From NCBI GenBank assembly GCA_002405875.1, contig DHMR01000112.1, positions 1 to 64,000 on the forward strand: DNA of 64,000 nucleotides. Direction: 5' to 3'. Below are positions 24,974 to 34,149 of this stretch, one piece after another. The notes beneath the pieces are model-generated. The model made no database searches, was not told the DNA's origin, and saw only the letters and a program-made list of their open reading frames with translations. The position numbers and the translations under genes were made by a program. The stretch comes from a bacterium UBA4637 (GTDB taxonomy: Bacteria > Bacteroidota > Bacteroidia > Bacteroidales > Bacteroidaceae). Position 1 is the first letter of the stretch. Each line of letters begins with the position of its first letter.

Positions 24974-27175
24974 TTAATACTCCATGGAGAAAGTGATGCC
25001 ACGACGCATCATATCCTTCAAGGTTGGCTTCAAACGATTTAGGAATCCTTCCCAAGAACGGTTTTTCTGTGGGCTCCATCCGACCTCTGACAAAGCCAAG
25101 GCACGAGGATATGCCTGATAGTAAATGCGTTCTGGAGTGTTGATGCACTCACTCCATAAAGTACCCGACACTCCAAAGAGATTGTTTTTCTCAAATTCCT
25201 CACCCATGCCCCAAGCAGGATCCAAGCTATAAGCATCCTTCAACGTAGTTACAGGCATTCCCCAGTTGACTTCCGGCATATCACCCTTAGCCATCGGATA
25301 ATCGAAATAACAATGCTCACCTGGGCAAAACATGATGCGAGCCTTGTTGTTGACAGCCGCCTGGATAGCCTCCTCTGTCTGTCCCACTCGCCAAGCAAAG
25401 GCCACACATCCAGGTTGAATTTTCTTGAAGTCAGGCTCATACCAGAACATCGGATTCTTGTGATACTTGTTGCGAAGAAGTTCTATCATATGGTCGAAAA
25501 GATAACCTTGCAGTCGCCAATTTTCCGATCGATCAGTCGAAGTAATTCCCAGTTTTTTCTTCAATGCCTGACACTTTGGACAGTTGGTCCAGCAATCGAG
25601 TGCAGGATTTCCAGCTTCGTCACCACCCAAATGAATGTAAGGGGAAGGGAAGATGCCGGCAAGTTCCTGAAACACATTCTCCAAAAATTCGTAAGTAAAA
25701 TCACTGCCCGGACAAAGCAGTTCGTCCGAGACGCCACAAGTCGTTCGAATCGGCACGTTTACGCCCTGGCAAGTCAGTTCAGGATAGACGCTGATAGCTG
25801 CGACCTCATGGCCAGGCATCTCTATCTCCGGAACCACCTGAATATGATATTTAGCAGCATAAGCAACAAAGTCACGCATCTGTTCTTGCGTATAATATCC
25901 CTTGATAGGCATTTGCATATCGTCCATTCCCCAACGACTGCTAGCCTCAGCCGTCAAACGAGGATACTTCTTGATTTCGATACGCCAAGCCTGATCATCC
26001 ACCAAATGGAGATGAATGGAATTGAGTTTATATCGAGCCATCTCCGGGATGAATGCCTTGAGTTGGTCGTATGGAATAAAGGTTCGGCAAGGATCTACCA
26101 TCAGCTCTCTCACGTGAGTACGAGGCTTATCGGAAATCAAAAGCTGAGGGATAGCATCACAGCACTCCTTGCTTCCATTGCCCCGGAGCAACTGGTCAAA
26201 CGTCATCAATCCATAAAATACACCTGCAGCCGTCTTACCTTTGATGACGACACCTTGGCCTTGGACTTCCAAGGTATAAGCCTCGTCGTCAGTCAAAGTT
26301 TCGTCGATACCAAGCGTCATCGTTAGCTTCGCCTTTGAGCCAACTACATTGTTATTCTTTTCCCATTTTTTATTTTTTTGATAGATACGCTCATCAAGGA
26401 TTCTTTCCACTAGTTCCTTCTCATTGGCAAGAGCTGTAGAGGCGATGACATTCCATCTATTAGCCACTTCCAATAATGGAGCCTTAGACTTAACTTGAAT
26501 GCTCACTGGCATAGGAACCAAGCAGGTCAATGGCTCGCATACTTCCCTGCTCTGCTTGGCATCGGAAAAGAAAATACTCCATCCCTTCGCCTTGCGATAA
26601 GCTTTCTCACAGCCTCTTGGCACGATCAATTTGCATTTGCTTCGGTCAAGACCATAGAAAGTATTTGCCTCCGCTTGAGGTGGAACTTTAGAATTGACCG
26701 TAACCGTACTTAAGCTTTCCAGATGGGCGAAGGCATATTCACCCAATACAGGATTTCCATTAATCACAATGCTCTTCACTCGTTTACACATCGAAAATGC
26801 TGCAGCTTGCACCAACTTCAAATTGTTAGGAAAAACCAATTCCTGCAAGTTGTCGCAAGCAAAGAATGCTTGTGTACCAATCATCTTCAGGTCTTTTGGA
26901 AAAATGACATGTTGCAAGTTATGACGCGAATGGAAGGCATTGTTAGGAATTACAAGGCTGGAAGCCTCGCTTAAATCCACATTTCGGAGTTGCCAGCAGA
27001 GATCTCTCATCTGCCGGAAATCAGAATTTCCTTGGGTAGTTAACTTGCCTGTCAGCTTCAATGAAATCGCTGTTGATTTCTTCTCAGCCTTCAAGCTATC
27101 CATATTGGCAATAGTCTGTGCCGAAAGGTTCATTGTGCACAAAGTTATCGCCGAAAGAGCTAGAATATTTCTCAT
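24974..27175 (-). CDS. GH20 beta-N-acetylhexosaminidase with N-terminal LRR_5 domain
   Basis: 733 aa. A signal peptide (about 1-19) is followed by a BspA-type leucine-rich repeat region (LRR_5, about 55-195; repeats such as IPNNAFHSRHNLQHVIFPKDL). Next comes a GH20b-like alpha/beta domain (about 215-360). The GH20 barrel starts near RELMVDPCRTF and carries HLHLVDDQAWRIE and the catalytic Asp-Glu pair in YIHLGGDEAG (about residues 518-519). It would release terminal GlcNAc/GalNAc from host or microbial glycans. LRR_5 regions are usually adhesion or protein-binding modules, so the fusion may tether the enzyme to glycoprotein. Promoter at 27258-27265. Confidence 0.92.
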   Translation of the reverse strand: MRNILALSAITLCTMNLSAQTIANMDSLKAEKKSTAISLKLTGKLTTQGNSDFRQMRDLCWQLRNVDLSEASSLVIPNNAFHSRHNLQHVIFPKDLKMIGTQAFFACDNLQELVFPNNLKLVQAAAFSMCKRVKSIVINGNPVLGEYAFAHLESLSTVTVNSKVPPQAEANTFYGLDRSKCKLIVPRGCEKAYRKAKGWSIFFSDAKQSREVCEPLTCLVPMPVSIQVKSKAPLLEVANRWNVIASTALANEKELVERILDERIYQKNKKWEKNNNVVGSKAKLTMTLGIDETLTDDEAYTLEVQGQGVVIKGKTAAGVFYGLMTFDQLLRGNGSKECCDAIPQLLISDKPRTHVRELMVDPCRTFIPYDQLKAFIPEMARYKLNSIHLHLVDDQAWRIEIKKYPRLTAEASSRWGMDDMQMPIKGYYTQEQMRDFVAYAAKYHIQVVPEIEMPGHEVAAISVYPELTCQGVNVPIRTTCGVSDELLCPGSDFTYEFLENVFQELAGIFPSPYIHLGGDEAGNPALDCWTNCPKCQALKKKLGITSTDRSENWRLQGYLFDHMIELLRNKYHKNPMFWYEPDFKKIQPGCVAFAWRVGQTEEAIQAAVNNKARIMFCPGEHCYFDYPMAKGDMPEVNWGMPVTTLKDAYSLDPAWGMGEEFEKNNLFGVSGTLWSECINTPERIYYQAYPRALALSEVGWSPQKNRSWEGFLNRLKPTLKDMMRRGITFSMEY

Positions 27176-27257
27176 ATGGTCTATTTTTATGGTTTTAGGT
27201 TTTGATTGATTTTATTTTGCCTCACTTTCTTTTTAAGTGAAAGACAACGAGATGGTG

Positions 27258-27265
27258 CAAAAGTA
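27258..27265 (-). promoter_or_regulatory. -7 element for the GH20 gene
   Basis: CAAAAGTA on the plus strand reads TACTTTTG on the minus strand, 83 nt before the start. Confidence 0.55.
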
Positions 27266-27310
27266 CATATTTTATGAGAGATACCCAAATCTTTTCGATA
27301 GAAAATACAA

Positions 27311-27351
27311 AAAAAAGAGAAATGACTCACATCCTGTCATTCCTCTTTTTT
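27311..27351 (-). terminator. terminator of the lptD operon
   Basis: AAAAAAGAGAAATGAC pairs with GTCATTCCTCTTTTTT with one mismatch, 38 nt beyond the lptD stop. Confidence 0.8.
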
Positions 27352-27388
27352 ATATAAAATATCTTCCAATACCATAATGGTATATTTT

Positions 27389-30247
27389 CTAATACCACTG
27401 CACGGCATTCGAATAACCACTTCGCTTATCGTACTTAAGCGCATCCGTCAAGGTTGAAGCGTTACAACGGAAGGTGAAGTTATAGCTCGTATATGGCGCA
27501 AGCACCACCGAACAACTCATGTTGAAGCAATGCAAATCACGCTGCAAGCTAGCCGTAGTCATACTCATCTTGTGATTATCGAAGTCATAACCAGAAGAGA
27601 AACTGATGTTCCAGCCATCGCTGATGCGTACATTACCACTCATGTTGAGTGTCTGGGTAAACTTGTATGGATAGCGCATCGTCTCCTTGTTGAATTTCTC
27701 CTTACGAGTATCTTCACGCATGGTGATGCCGTATCCGAAGGTCAACGACCAAGGCATCTTGAAGGCCATATAGCCATCCGAATCAGTCTTGGCCTTACCT
27801 GATTTCTTTGCTCCGGTCTTACCTTTCTCCAATTCCTTGTCTACATTACTTTCAATATCTGTGTCCGTACCTTCGTCATCGTCATCATTGCGATTACTAT
27901 TGTTGCTTTTCTTGCTGTCATCATCATCCTTGCCGCCTCCGAAGAGCTTTGCTAGCTTCTCAGGAGTCAGCGTGAAGGAAAAGTTTTGCGACATTCCCTG
28001 GAATCGTCCGAAACGCCCCTTGCCCCACTCTGTATGGGTTCCAACGTATGGATTGCCCTGATCATCGAGCTCATAGGCATAAGTGGCAAAGACAGCATTC
28101 ATGTTGAAGGTATAGTTCTTCCACCACTTCAATCTTAAGTTGATATTCATATCACTCCAAGGACGAACCTTAGCAGCCATATTATAACTCATGTTGATAT
28201 CGAACGCATCAATAAGGCTGATTTTCTTGAATCCCGTAGAGTCCTTGTCGCTCTTGATCTTCATCTCCAGATTGTTTCCTAGGCTGAACGAGAGACTTCC
28301 CGTCTTACCCTTGCCAGGCACGCTGTAAAGGGCATTTTGATAAGGAGAATAACTTACGAGCGAGACATTGCCATCGGCATCGGTCTTCTGGTATGTATCC
28401 CAATATCCATAACGTGATGCCCCGAAGTCAGGTGCATAGCTGAAACTCACCGTCGGCGTAACCACGTGACGTATAGCCTGAATCTTGTCACCAAAAATCT
28501 TGCGGTTAGGAACCCAGAAACCATAGAGCTTGGTCGAGAGTCCCACGCTCATATTCCAATTGTACACATTGTGGAATCCGTAAGTAGTATCACTCACCTC
28601 GACTTGCCTCTCCTTATCCCAAGACTTGGTCACCTTATTGGTGTACATGCGGTCTGTGAAATTAAAGTTTGGATTCACATTGATGTACTTGAAGAGCGTG
28701 AATGAACCACTGATAGGAATCTGGTGTTGCCACGCATTGCGCCAATCTTTGATCAGACTGCTATGCATAATCCTATCCTCCTTCGTATTGATGGAGTTGC
28801 TGATATGCCCTGTATAGCTCATCGCAATCTTTTCATACCATTTTTCATCGCCCACCTGCTTCTTTCGGCGGAAAGGATAGAATCGAGCGATTGATATGTT
28901 GAGATCTGGCAAAGTAATGGCTATAGACGAATCACGCATGTTTTGCGAAAGGTTGGCTGTAGCACTCAACGAAAGTCCGATACTTGAGAAATTAGTACTC
29001 CAACTCACGGAAGAAGTACGTGTACTCTGAGTCATCGTCTGCGGATTGTAGAGTGAGTTCAAGTTGTTACGCTCATAACTCGACGTAGCGAAGTTGACAC
29101 TTGCCGAGAGCGAACTGTAAGGATTGGCCTTCGAATCCTGCCGATGGCTCCATTGTATCTTGAAACTCTCCTGCTCAGCAAAGTCAGGCATTCCCTTATC
29201 ACCCGTCTTCGTGTCCTGATAGCTGAAGTAGAAACTACCCGAATACTTATATCGTTTGCGATAGTTGCTAGCTGCAGAGATACCCCAGGATCCCTTGGTG
29301 TAAATCTCGCCAAGGAGTTTTAAATCCCACTTATCGCTCATGGCGAAATAGTATCCACCATCGCGCAGGTAGAAGCCGCGCGAGTTCTCGTCACCATAGG
29401 TAGGCATGATGAATCCACTACTGTAACTCTTAGTGAATGGGAAGAAGCCATACGGAATGGCGAGTGGCATTGGCACGTCACATACGACGAGGTAGGCTGG
29501 ACCAAAGACCACATCCTTGCCCGGGCGCACCTTGGCACGAGAGAGCGAAATATAAAAGTCTGGATGCGGATCATCGCAAGTGGTGTATCGACCATGCTGC
29601 AAATAGATGGCACCGGTAGAGTCGCGTTTTGAGCGCGCTCCCGTCAAGAACCCATCCTCCTGCTGAGTGTACACGTTGTTGATAAGCGCCTTCTTACTCT
29701 TGAAGTTGAAGGCTATCGTATCGGTATCATAAGTATCCGACCCCATCTTAAAAACAGGTTTTCCCTTGATGCCACCCTCGGATGCCGAGTCGGCGGTTCC
29801 AGTTGCCTTGACATTGCTCTTGTCGATATCCATCTGTATTTTGTCACTCGTCAAGTCCATGTTGGTATACTTCACATTTGAGTTACCATAAAGATGAGCG
29901 ATTTTATTGGGAGCATCATAGACGAGGGAGTCTTCAGCAGTGTATTCCACCGGTGCATCGACACCTCCCGACTTTTTTCGGTTGAGGCTATCCAGTCGAA
30001 TACTGTCATCGACCACCTTATTGTGTTTCCATATAGCCTTCTGCAGGGAATCCATCTGAGTCGTGTCATCGGGAGCAGGTCGAATCTCATTACCGAGAGA
30101 ATCGACCAAGACGGAGTCATCTACTGACACCGCAGTGGAATCTATCGATGCCTTCTTCTTTTTCTTAGAGGGCATACCAGGATTTGCCATCATCATCAAA
30201 CAGACAGTGGCAAAGAGCAGAGCGGCTATAGTTGATTGTTTTCTCAT
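27389..30247 (-). CDS. lptD: LptD-like LPS assembly outer-membrane protein
   Basis: 952 aa. The N-terminal signal (about 1-22) is followed by a charged linker rich in Asp and Lys. An OstA/LptA-like beta-jellyroll comes next (about 100-230: YDAPNKIAHLYGNSNVKY, LTSDKIQMDIDKSNV), then a long beta-barrel. The conserved LptD block FGPAYLVVCDVPMPLAIPYGFFPF is present. It would insert lipopolysaccharide into the outer leaflet. Residues about 762-822 form an Asp/Ser/Asn-rich low-complexity insertion inside the barrel, probably an exposed loop. It is third in an operon with the decarboxylase-like and HD genes. Confidence 0.88.
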   Translation of the reverse strand: MRKQSTIAALLFATVCLMMMANPGMPSKKKKKASIDSTAVSVDDSVLVDSLGNEIRPAPDDTTQMDSLQKAIWKHNKVVDDSIRLDSLNRKKSGGVDAPVEYTAEDSLVYDAPNKIAHLYGNSNVKYTNMDLTSDKIQMDIDKSNVKATGTADSASEGGIKGKPVFKMGSDTYDTDTIAFNFKSKKALINNVYTQQEDGFLTGARSKRDSTGAIYLQHGRYTTCDDPHPDFYISLSRAKVRPGKDVVFGPAYLVVCDVPMPLAIPYGFFPFTKSYSSGFIMPTYGDENSRGFYLRDGGYYFAMSDKWDLKLLGEIYTKGSWGISAASNYRKRYKYSGSFYFSYQDTKTGDKGMPDFAEQESFKIQWSHRQDSKANPYSSLSASVNFATSSYERNNLNSLYNPQTMTQSTRTSSVSWSTNFSSIGLSLSATANLSQNMRDSSIAITLPDLNISIARFYPFRRKKQVGDEKWYEKIAMSYTGHISNSINTKEDRIMHSSLIKDWRNAWQHQIPISGSFTLFKYINVNPNFNFTDRMYTNKVTKSWDKERQVEVSDTTYGFHNVYNWNMSVGLSTKLYGFWVPNRKIFGDKIQAIRHVVTPTVSFSYAPDFGASRYGYWDTYQKTDADGNVSLVSYSPYQNALYSVPGKGKTGSLSFSLGNNLEMKIKSDKDSTGFKKISLIDAFDINMSYNMAAKVRPWSDMNINLRLKWWKNYTFNMNAVFATYAYELDDQGNPYVGTHTEWGKGRFGRFQGMSQNFSFTLTPEKLAKLFGGGKDDDDSKKSNNSNRNDDDDEGTDTDIESNVDKELEKGKTGAKKSGKAKTDSDGYMAFKMPWSLTFGYGITMREDTRKEKFNKETMRYPYKFTQTLNMSGNVRISDGWNISFSSGYDFDNHKMSMTTASLQRDLHCFNMSCSVVLAPYTSYNFTFRCNASTLTDALKYDKRSGYSNAVQWY

Positions 30248-30266
30248 TCAATAAAACTGGCGTTTA

Positions 30267-30339
30267 ATTCAAACATCTAATTCATCATAGATGCTTCATT
30301 CAAACATCTAACCAATAGATATTTCTATTCAAACATCCG
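30267..30339. repeat. three direct repeats upstream of lptD
   Basis: ATTCAAACATCTAA at 30267-30280 and 30298-30311, and ATTCAAACATCCG at 30327-30339, the last overlapping the end of the HD gene. Spacing is 31 and 29 bp. Confidence 0.8.
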
Positions 30340-30861
30340 TTCCCATTCCTGGAAACGCTTGACTCCATCCTCTCCAAACTTGACTAAGCTTTTCTCAGCT
30401 TTTTCGATAGTCTTCTCTCGATCGAGATGGGTCTTACTAAAAAATTTATCAGCATAGCAGATAACTTTCTCCTCCAAAGTCTCCGGGAGAAAGTTCTGAT
30501 GTGGCAAGGGCAACCCCTGCTTGATAATTTCCTCACAAGTGATACCCGCTCCTGTATGACGTTCACATACACGAGCATGGCGTTCGTATCCCTCCCTACG
30601 CAAAAGTTCTGCTCCCAATCGTCCATGACAGATGTATGGCTGGCTGCCAAAGCATTGAATGCCAGGGGCATCGGTCATGAATATACCAATGTCGTGAAGC
30701 ATGGCCGCTTCCTCGACAAACTGGGCATCAAGATGCAATTCTGGATGAGACGAAACAATCTGTAGCGCTTTTCGCGCTACAGATTGGCTATGTGTAAGGA
30801 GGATATGACGAAGTTCATTATCCTCGGAATAATACTTATCAATGATTGCTTGATAATTCAT
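30325..30861 (-). CDS. HD-domain phosphohydrolase-like protein
   Basis: 178 aa. HD-superfamily metal ligands are seen as an N-terminal His in ILLTHSQSVARKAL, the HD pair in AAMLHDIGIF, further His residues in HGRLGAELL, HARVCERHTGAGI, and a later acidic ligand. It resembles bacterial HDIG-type proteins that cleave nucleotides or phosphate monoesters. No other domain and no signal peptide, so cytoplasmic. It follows the decarboxylase-like gene by 15 nt and precedes lptD by 77 nt. The real substrate is unknown. Confidence 0.82.
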   Translation of the reverse strand: MNYQAIIDKYYSEDNELRHILLTHSQSVARKALQIVSSHPELHLDAQFVEEAAMLHDIGIFMTDAPGIQCFGSQPYICHGRLGAELLRREGYERHARVCERHTGAGITCEEIIKQGLPLPHQNFLPETLEEKVICYADKFFSKTHLDREKTIEKAEKSLVKFGEDGVKRFQEWERMFE

Positions 30862-30876
30862 CTTAAAAAATCATAA

Positions 30877-32652
30877 TTACTCAGCGCTTCGCTCAATGTA
30901 AGCGATGACATCACCCTTGCGAATCTTGCTACCTTGCTTAGCATTGATTTCTACGAGTTTACCACCAAGTGCGGCTGGAACAGTCTCAAACTCACCCCAT
31001 GGAGCAAGGATATAACAGAAAGCATCACCTTCCTTATACTCCTTGCCGATGTAAGGTTCTACGGCTGGCTGGCACTCGCCATCGCCTTGGAACTCCCAGA
31101 AAATCTGACCTGCCACTGGTGCTACGATGGCATCAGCCTTGGCATGCTTGAACTCTGCGAGCTGAGCTGGAGTCAAAGTTGAGCCAAGCTTAGCGTCCTT
31201 AGCCTTTTGGAGGTCGGCGAGGAAGTTTTTCTTTGCCTGACCACTCTTATAGTTGCGATACTGCTCTGGGTGCATAGCGAGTTCGAAGAGTTCCTCGTCG
31301 TCCTGACCATAGTCCCAACCGTTCTCGTCCATCTCCTTTTTGAAGTCGTCGAGTGCGTTGTGGAGCAATGTGTGTGCATCTACGTCGGTGAACTCTCTGC
31401 CCTGCTTCTTGGCAAGCTCTACTAACTCAGGAGCGATGGTTCCAGGAATCTTACCACTCTTTCCGAGAATCATACCCCACATCGAGTCGTCCATCATCAC
31501 AAAGCGACCCTTGCCCTGCTCCATCGTGAGAAGGTTCATAAGTGCGATGTTCTTGGTGTACTGACTGAATGGAGTTACCAATGGAGGGTAACCTACGCGT
31601 GGCCATACATACTCTACCTCGTCAAAAAGCTTGATCAAGAGGTCGTCCATAGAGAGTTCCTCCTCCCCCTTCTTCTTGCGGATGTTGTTGATGGTCTGAC
31701 GCATCCCCCCGAGGTCTGCCATCATAGAGCCCATCATACCGCCAGGGAGACCGCAACCAAGCAACAAGGAAGACATAATCTTGTTGCCTGGATTGATGAA
31801 GTAACCCAACCAGTCGTCGATGAATTCCTGGGTCAAGGCACGAGCCTTCATATAGGCGCTCATGTTGATTTCTGGCACCTCGAAGCCTTCGTTCTTCAGC
31901 ATGCTGATAACGGAGATAATGTCTGGGTGAACCTTACCCCAAGACAATGGCTCGATGGCTGTATCGATGATGTCGGCGCCATTATTGCAGACCTCCAGAA
32001 TGGAAGCCATAGAGAGTCCAGGACCGGAGTGCCCGTGGTACTGGATGAGGATATGAGGATACTTATCCTTGATCATCTTGGTGAGCTTGCCGAGGAATGC
32101 AGGCTGACCAATACCAGCCATATCCTTCAAGCAGATTTCCTCTGCGCCAGCAGCGATAAGCTGGTCGGCAACGTTCATATAATATTCGAGCGTATGAACA
32201 GGAGAGTTGGTAATACAGAGAGCACACTGTGGAGTCATACCACCCTCCTTGGCCCACTTGATGGAAGGAATGATGTTACGCACATCGTTCAAGCCATCGA
32301 AGATACGAGTGATGTTGGTACCCTGCTTGGCCTTCACCTTGTACATGAGGGCACGCACGTCGTCAGGCACTGGGTACATGCGAAGAGCGTTCAGACCACG
32401 ATCGAGCATGTGGGTTTTGATACCAGCCTCATTGAAAGGCTTACAGAATGCACGAACAGCCTCATTAGGATTTTCACCTGCGAGAAGGTTTACCTGCTCG
32501 AAAGCACCACCATTCGTCTCTACACGACTAAAGCAACCCATCTCGATGATGACTGGGGCAATCTTAGCCAACTGGTCTTTGCGTGGCTGGAACTTACCAG
32601 AGCTCTGCCACATGTCTCGGTAAACGAGACTGAACTGAATTTTCTTCTTCAT
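30877..32652 (-). CDS. oxaloacetate-decarboxylase-alpha / pyruvate-carboxylase-B-like protein
   Basis: 591 aa from the ATG at 32652; the eight extra codons upstream look like leader. The N-terminal half is a HMGL-like carboxyltransferase barrel: SLVYRDMWQSSG (metal Asp), EICLKDMAGIG (the lysine carbamylated in this family) and YHGHSGPG (metal His pair). The PYC/OADA conserved region follows. The C-terminal 80 residues are shaped like a biotinyl domain (IVAPVAGQIFWEF ... VEINAKQGSKIRKGDVIAYIE), but the AMKM biotin lysine motif is absent, replaced near LAPWGEFETVPA. It may therefore act on a separate carrier or have another activity. Promoter at 32758-32765. Confidence 0.85.
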   Translation of the reverse strand: MKKKIQFSLVYRDMWQSSGKFQPRKDQLAKIAPVIIEMGCFSRVETNGGAFEQVNLLAGENPNEAVRAFCKPFNEAGIKTHMLDRGLNALRMYPVPDDVRALMYKVKAKQGTNITRIFDGLNDVRNIIPSIKWAKEGGMTPQCALCITNSPVHTLEYYMNVADQLIAAGAEEICLKDMAGIGQPAFLGKLTKMIKDKYPHILIQYHGHSGPGLSMASILEVCNNGADIIDTAIEPLSWGKVHPDIISVISMLKNEGFEVPEINMSAYMKARALTQEFIDDWLGYFINPGNKIMSSLLLGCGLPGGMMGSMMADLGGMRQTINNIRKKKGEEELSMDDLLIKLFDEVEYVWPRVGYPPLVTPFSQYTKNIALMNLLTMEQGKGRFVMMDDSMWGMILGKSGKIPGTIAPELVELAKKQGREFTDVDAHTLLHNALDDFKKEMDENGWDYGQDDEELFELAMHPEQYRNYKSGQAKKNFLADLQKAKDAKLGSTLTPAQLAEFKHAKADAIVAPVAGQIFWEFQGDGECQPAVEPYIGKEYKEGDAFCYILAPWGEFETVPAALGGKLVEINAKQGSKIRKGDVIAYIERSAE

Positions 32653-32757
32653 TATATTACTATATTTTTCTTCCAATTAATTCCCTTTTTAGGATGGTTT
32701 TATGACGAATAGCCTCCCGATTTCCATTTTTCCGGAAGCGCATAGTTTACCAAGCTG

Positions 32758-32765
32758 CAAAATTA
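32758..32765 (-). promoter_or_regulatory. -7 element for the decarboxylase-HD-lptD operon
   Basis: CAAAATTA on the plus strand reads TAATTTTG on the minus strand, about 105 nt before the start. Confidence 0.55.
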
Positions 32766-32832
32766 GGGAAAAAATTCGGAATATCCACCCTATCAATGGT
32801 TTTATTAATAATGTTTAATGTTTTTAAGAGAA

Positions 32833-34107
32833 CTATTTTTCCTCCTTATTTTCCAAAGCCTCGACAAACTCCTTATGGTATGTACTGAACAAATGGAGGA
32901 CTTCCTTGCGCACCGCCTCCTCTTCATCCCAAAGATTGAGCTCGCCATTTTGGTGAGCCAAGACCATCTTGGCACAACGGCGTATTTTTCGTTTGTTATT
33001 GCGAGCTTGCAACAAATCGCCCTGGATAGGCTTCTGACTGATATACGAGAAAGCCACCAATTGCTTCATAAACATATCGAACATTGGATTTTCATGACTC
33101 CAGTCGTCCTCCTTCAGCCAAAACCACTGGAAGGCATATTTCTGTTCCATAGAGATGAGATGACTTCCAAGCGCATCTATATCAGTTCCCTTCTTGGTAA
33201 AGTTGTCAAAGGCATACTTAACCAAGGCTACAGGTTGTATCTCTAATTCATCAGCACCTTCCAAAGAGCTTCCACTCAATACAATACGCCAACGATAGTT
33301 TTTGTTCTTTACCAAAGCTTCATGAGCATTCATCATCAACTGAGACAACTTACCCTCTGTTGGTAATTCATCGACAATGGCAAGTTTTTCTCGCTGATCA
33401 CGTACCACCAACTTACCTTCGTGTTGACGGAGCACACACATATAAATCAACTTGTCGTCGTCGAGATGGAGCGAGAATCTGTCGTTGTTGTCATCACCAA
33501 CGAAGTCGTAGGTATAATCATCTATCTTGTCATGAGGGACCTCAACATCTCCATGCAACTTATTTCCATTCTTGTCATAGAGAGAAAAACCCAGATAAGG
33601 TATCTGTAAACGCATGGTGAAAGGCTTACCCTGTTTCTTTGGCACCAATGTCACAAGTAATCCATCGTCACCGAAATCTTCCTTCTTGCATACGTATCCA
33701 TCACGTGTCTTCTCTGCTTTCTCAACCCTTACCTCACCATATCGCCAATAGAGGTCAAAAGTAATGGAATTTTCATCCTCCTCTTTTACTTCTATGAAGT
33801 CCTCTAGGTCCATGCCTAGGTAAATGGCTTTGGCCGGTTCTATTTTCTCCTCGTCATCGCCTAGGATTCCGACCCAGACCTCCCCAGGTGTCGGGTCATC
33901 TTCCCACTCCGCATCCTCGGGGGCATCGGTAGATTTAAACACGAGGTACAACATTCTTGTCTCCTTTCTGCTTCCATCCTCACGGCACAAGAAGACCTTT
34001 GCTTCCTTGGGCACGTAAAAAGGAGTAGAGAGGTAAGGATTTTTACATAACGCCGTATATTCGATTTCTGCCCACGCTGGCAGTGAGTGTGTTGTATTGT
34101 TTGTCAT
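32833..34107 (-). CDS. large acidic cytoplasmic protein of unknown function
   Basis: 424 aa, no signal peptide and no membrane helix. Residues 1-250 are rich in beta-type sequence with many acidic stretches (EDAEWEDDPTPGE, EEDENS, DDNNDRFSLHLDDD). Residues 250-424 look helical with conserved-looking Trp/Phe (YRWRIVLSG, YAFQWFWLKEDDW) and a basic patch (NNKRKIRRCAKM). I recognise no family, nucleotide-binding loop or catalytic motif. It starts 42 nt after rfbB on the same strand with no promoter seen between, so it may belong to the nucleotide-sugar operon. Confidence 0.7.
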   Translation of the reverse strand: MTNNTTHSLPAWAEIEYTALCKNPYLSTPFYVPKEAKVFLCREDGSRKETRMLYLVFKSTDAPEDAEWEDDPTPGEVWVGILGDDEEKIEPAKAIYLGMDLEDFIEVKEEDENSITFDLYWRYGEVRVEKAEKTRDGYVCKKEDFGDDGLLVTLVPKKQGKPFTMRLQIPYLGFSLYDKNGNKLHGDVEVPHDKIDDYTYDFVGDDNNDRFSLHLDDDKLIYMCVLRQHEGKLVVRDQREKLAIVDELPTEGKLSQLMMNAHEALVKNKNYRWRIVLSGSSLEGADELEIQPVALVKYAFDNFTKKGTDIDALGSHLISMEQKYAFQWFWLKEDDWSHENPMFDMFMKQLVAFSYISQKPIQGDLLQARNNKRKIRRCAKMVLAHQNGELNLWDEEEAVRKEVLHLFSTYHKEFVEALENKEEK

Positions 34108-34149
34108 CCTTTGTATGATTGTTTTTACGCTTGATATATAATTGTTCTT

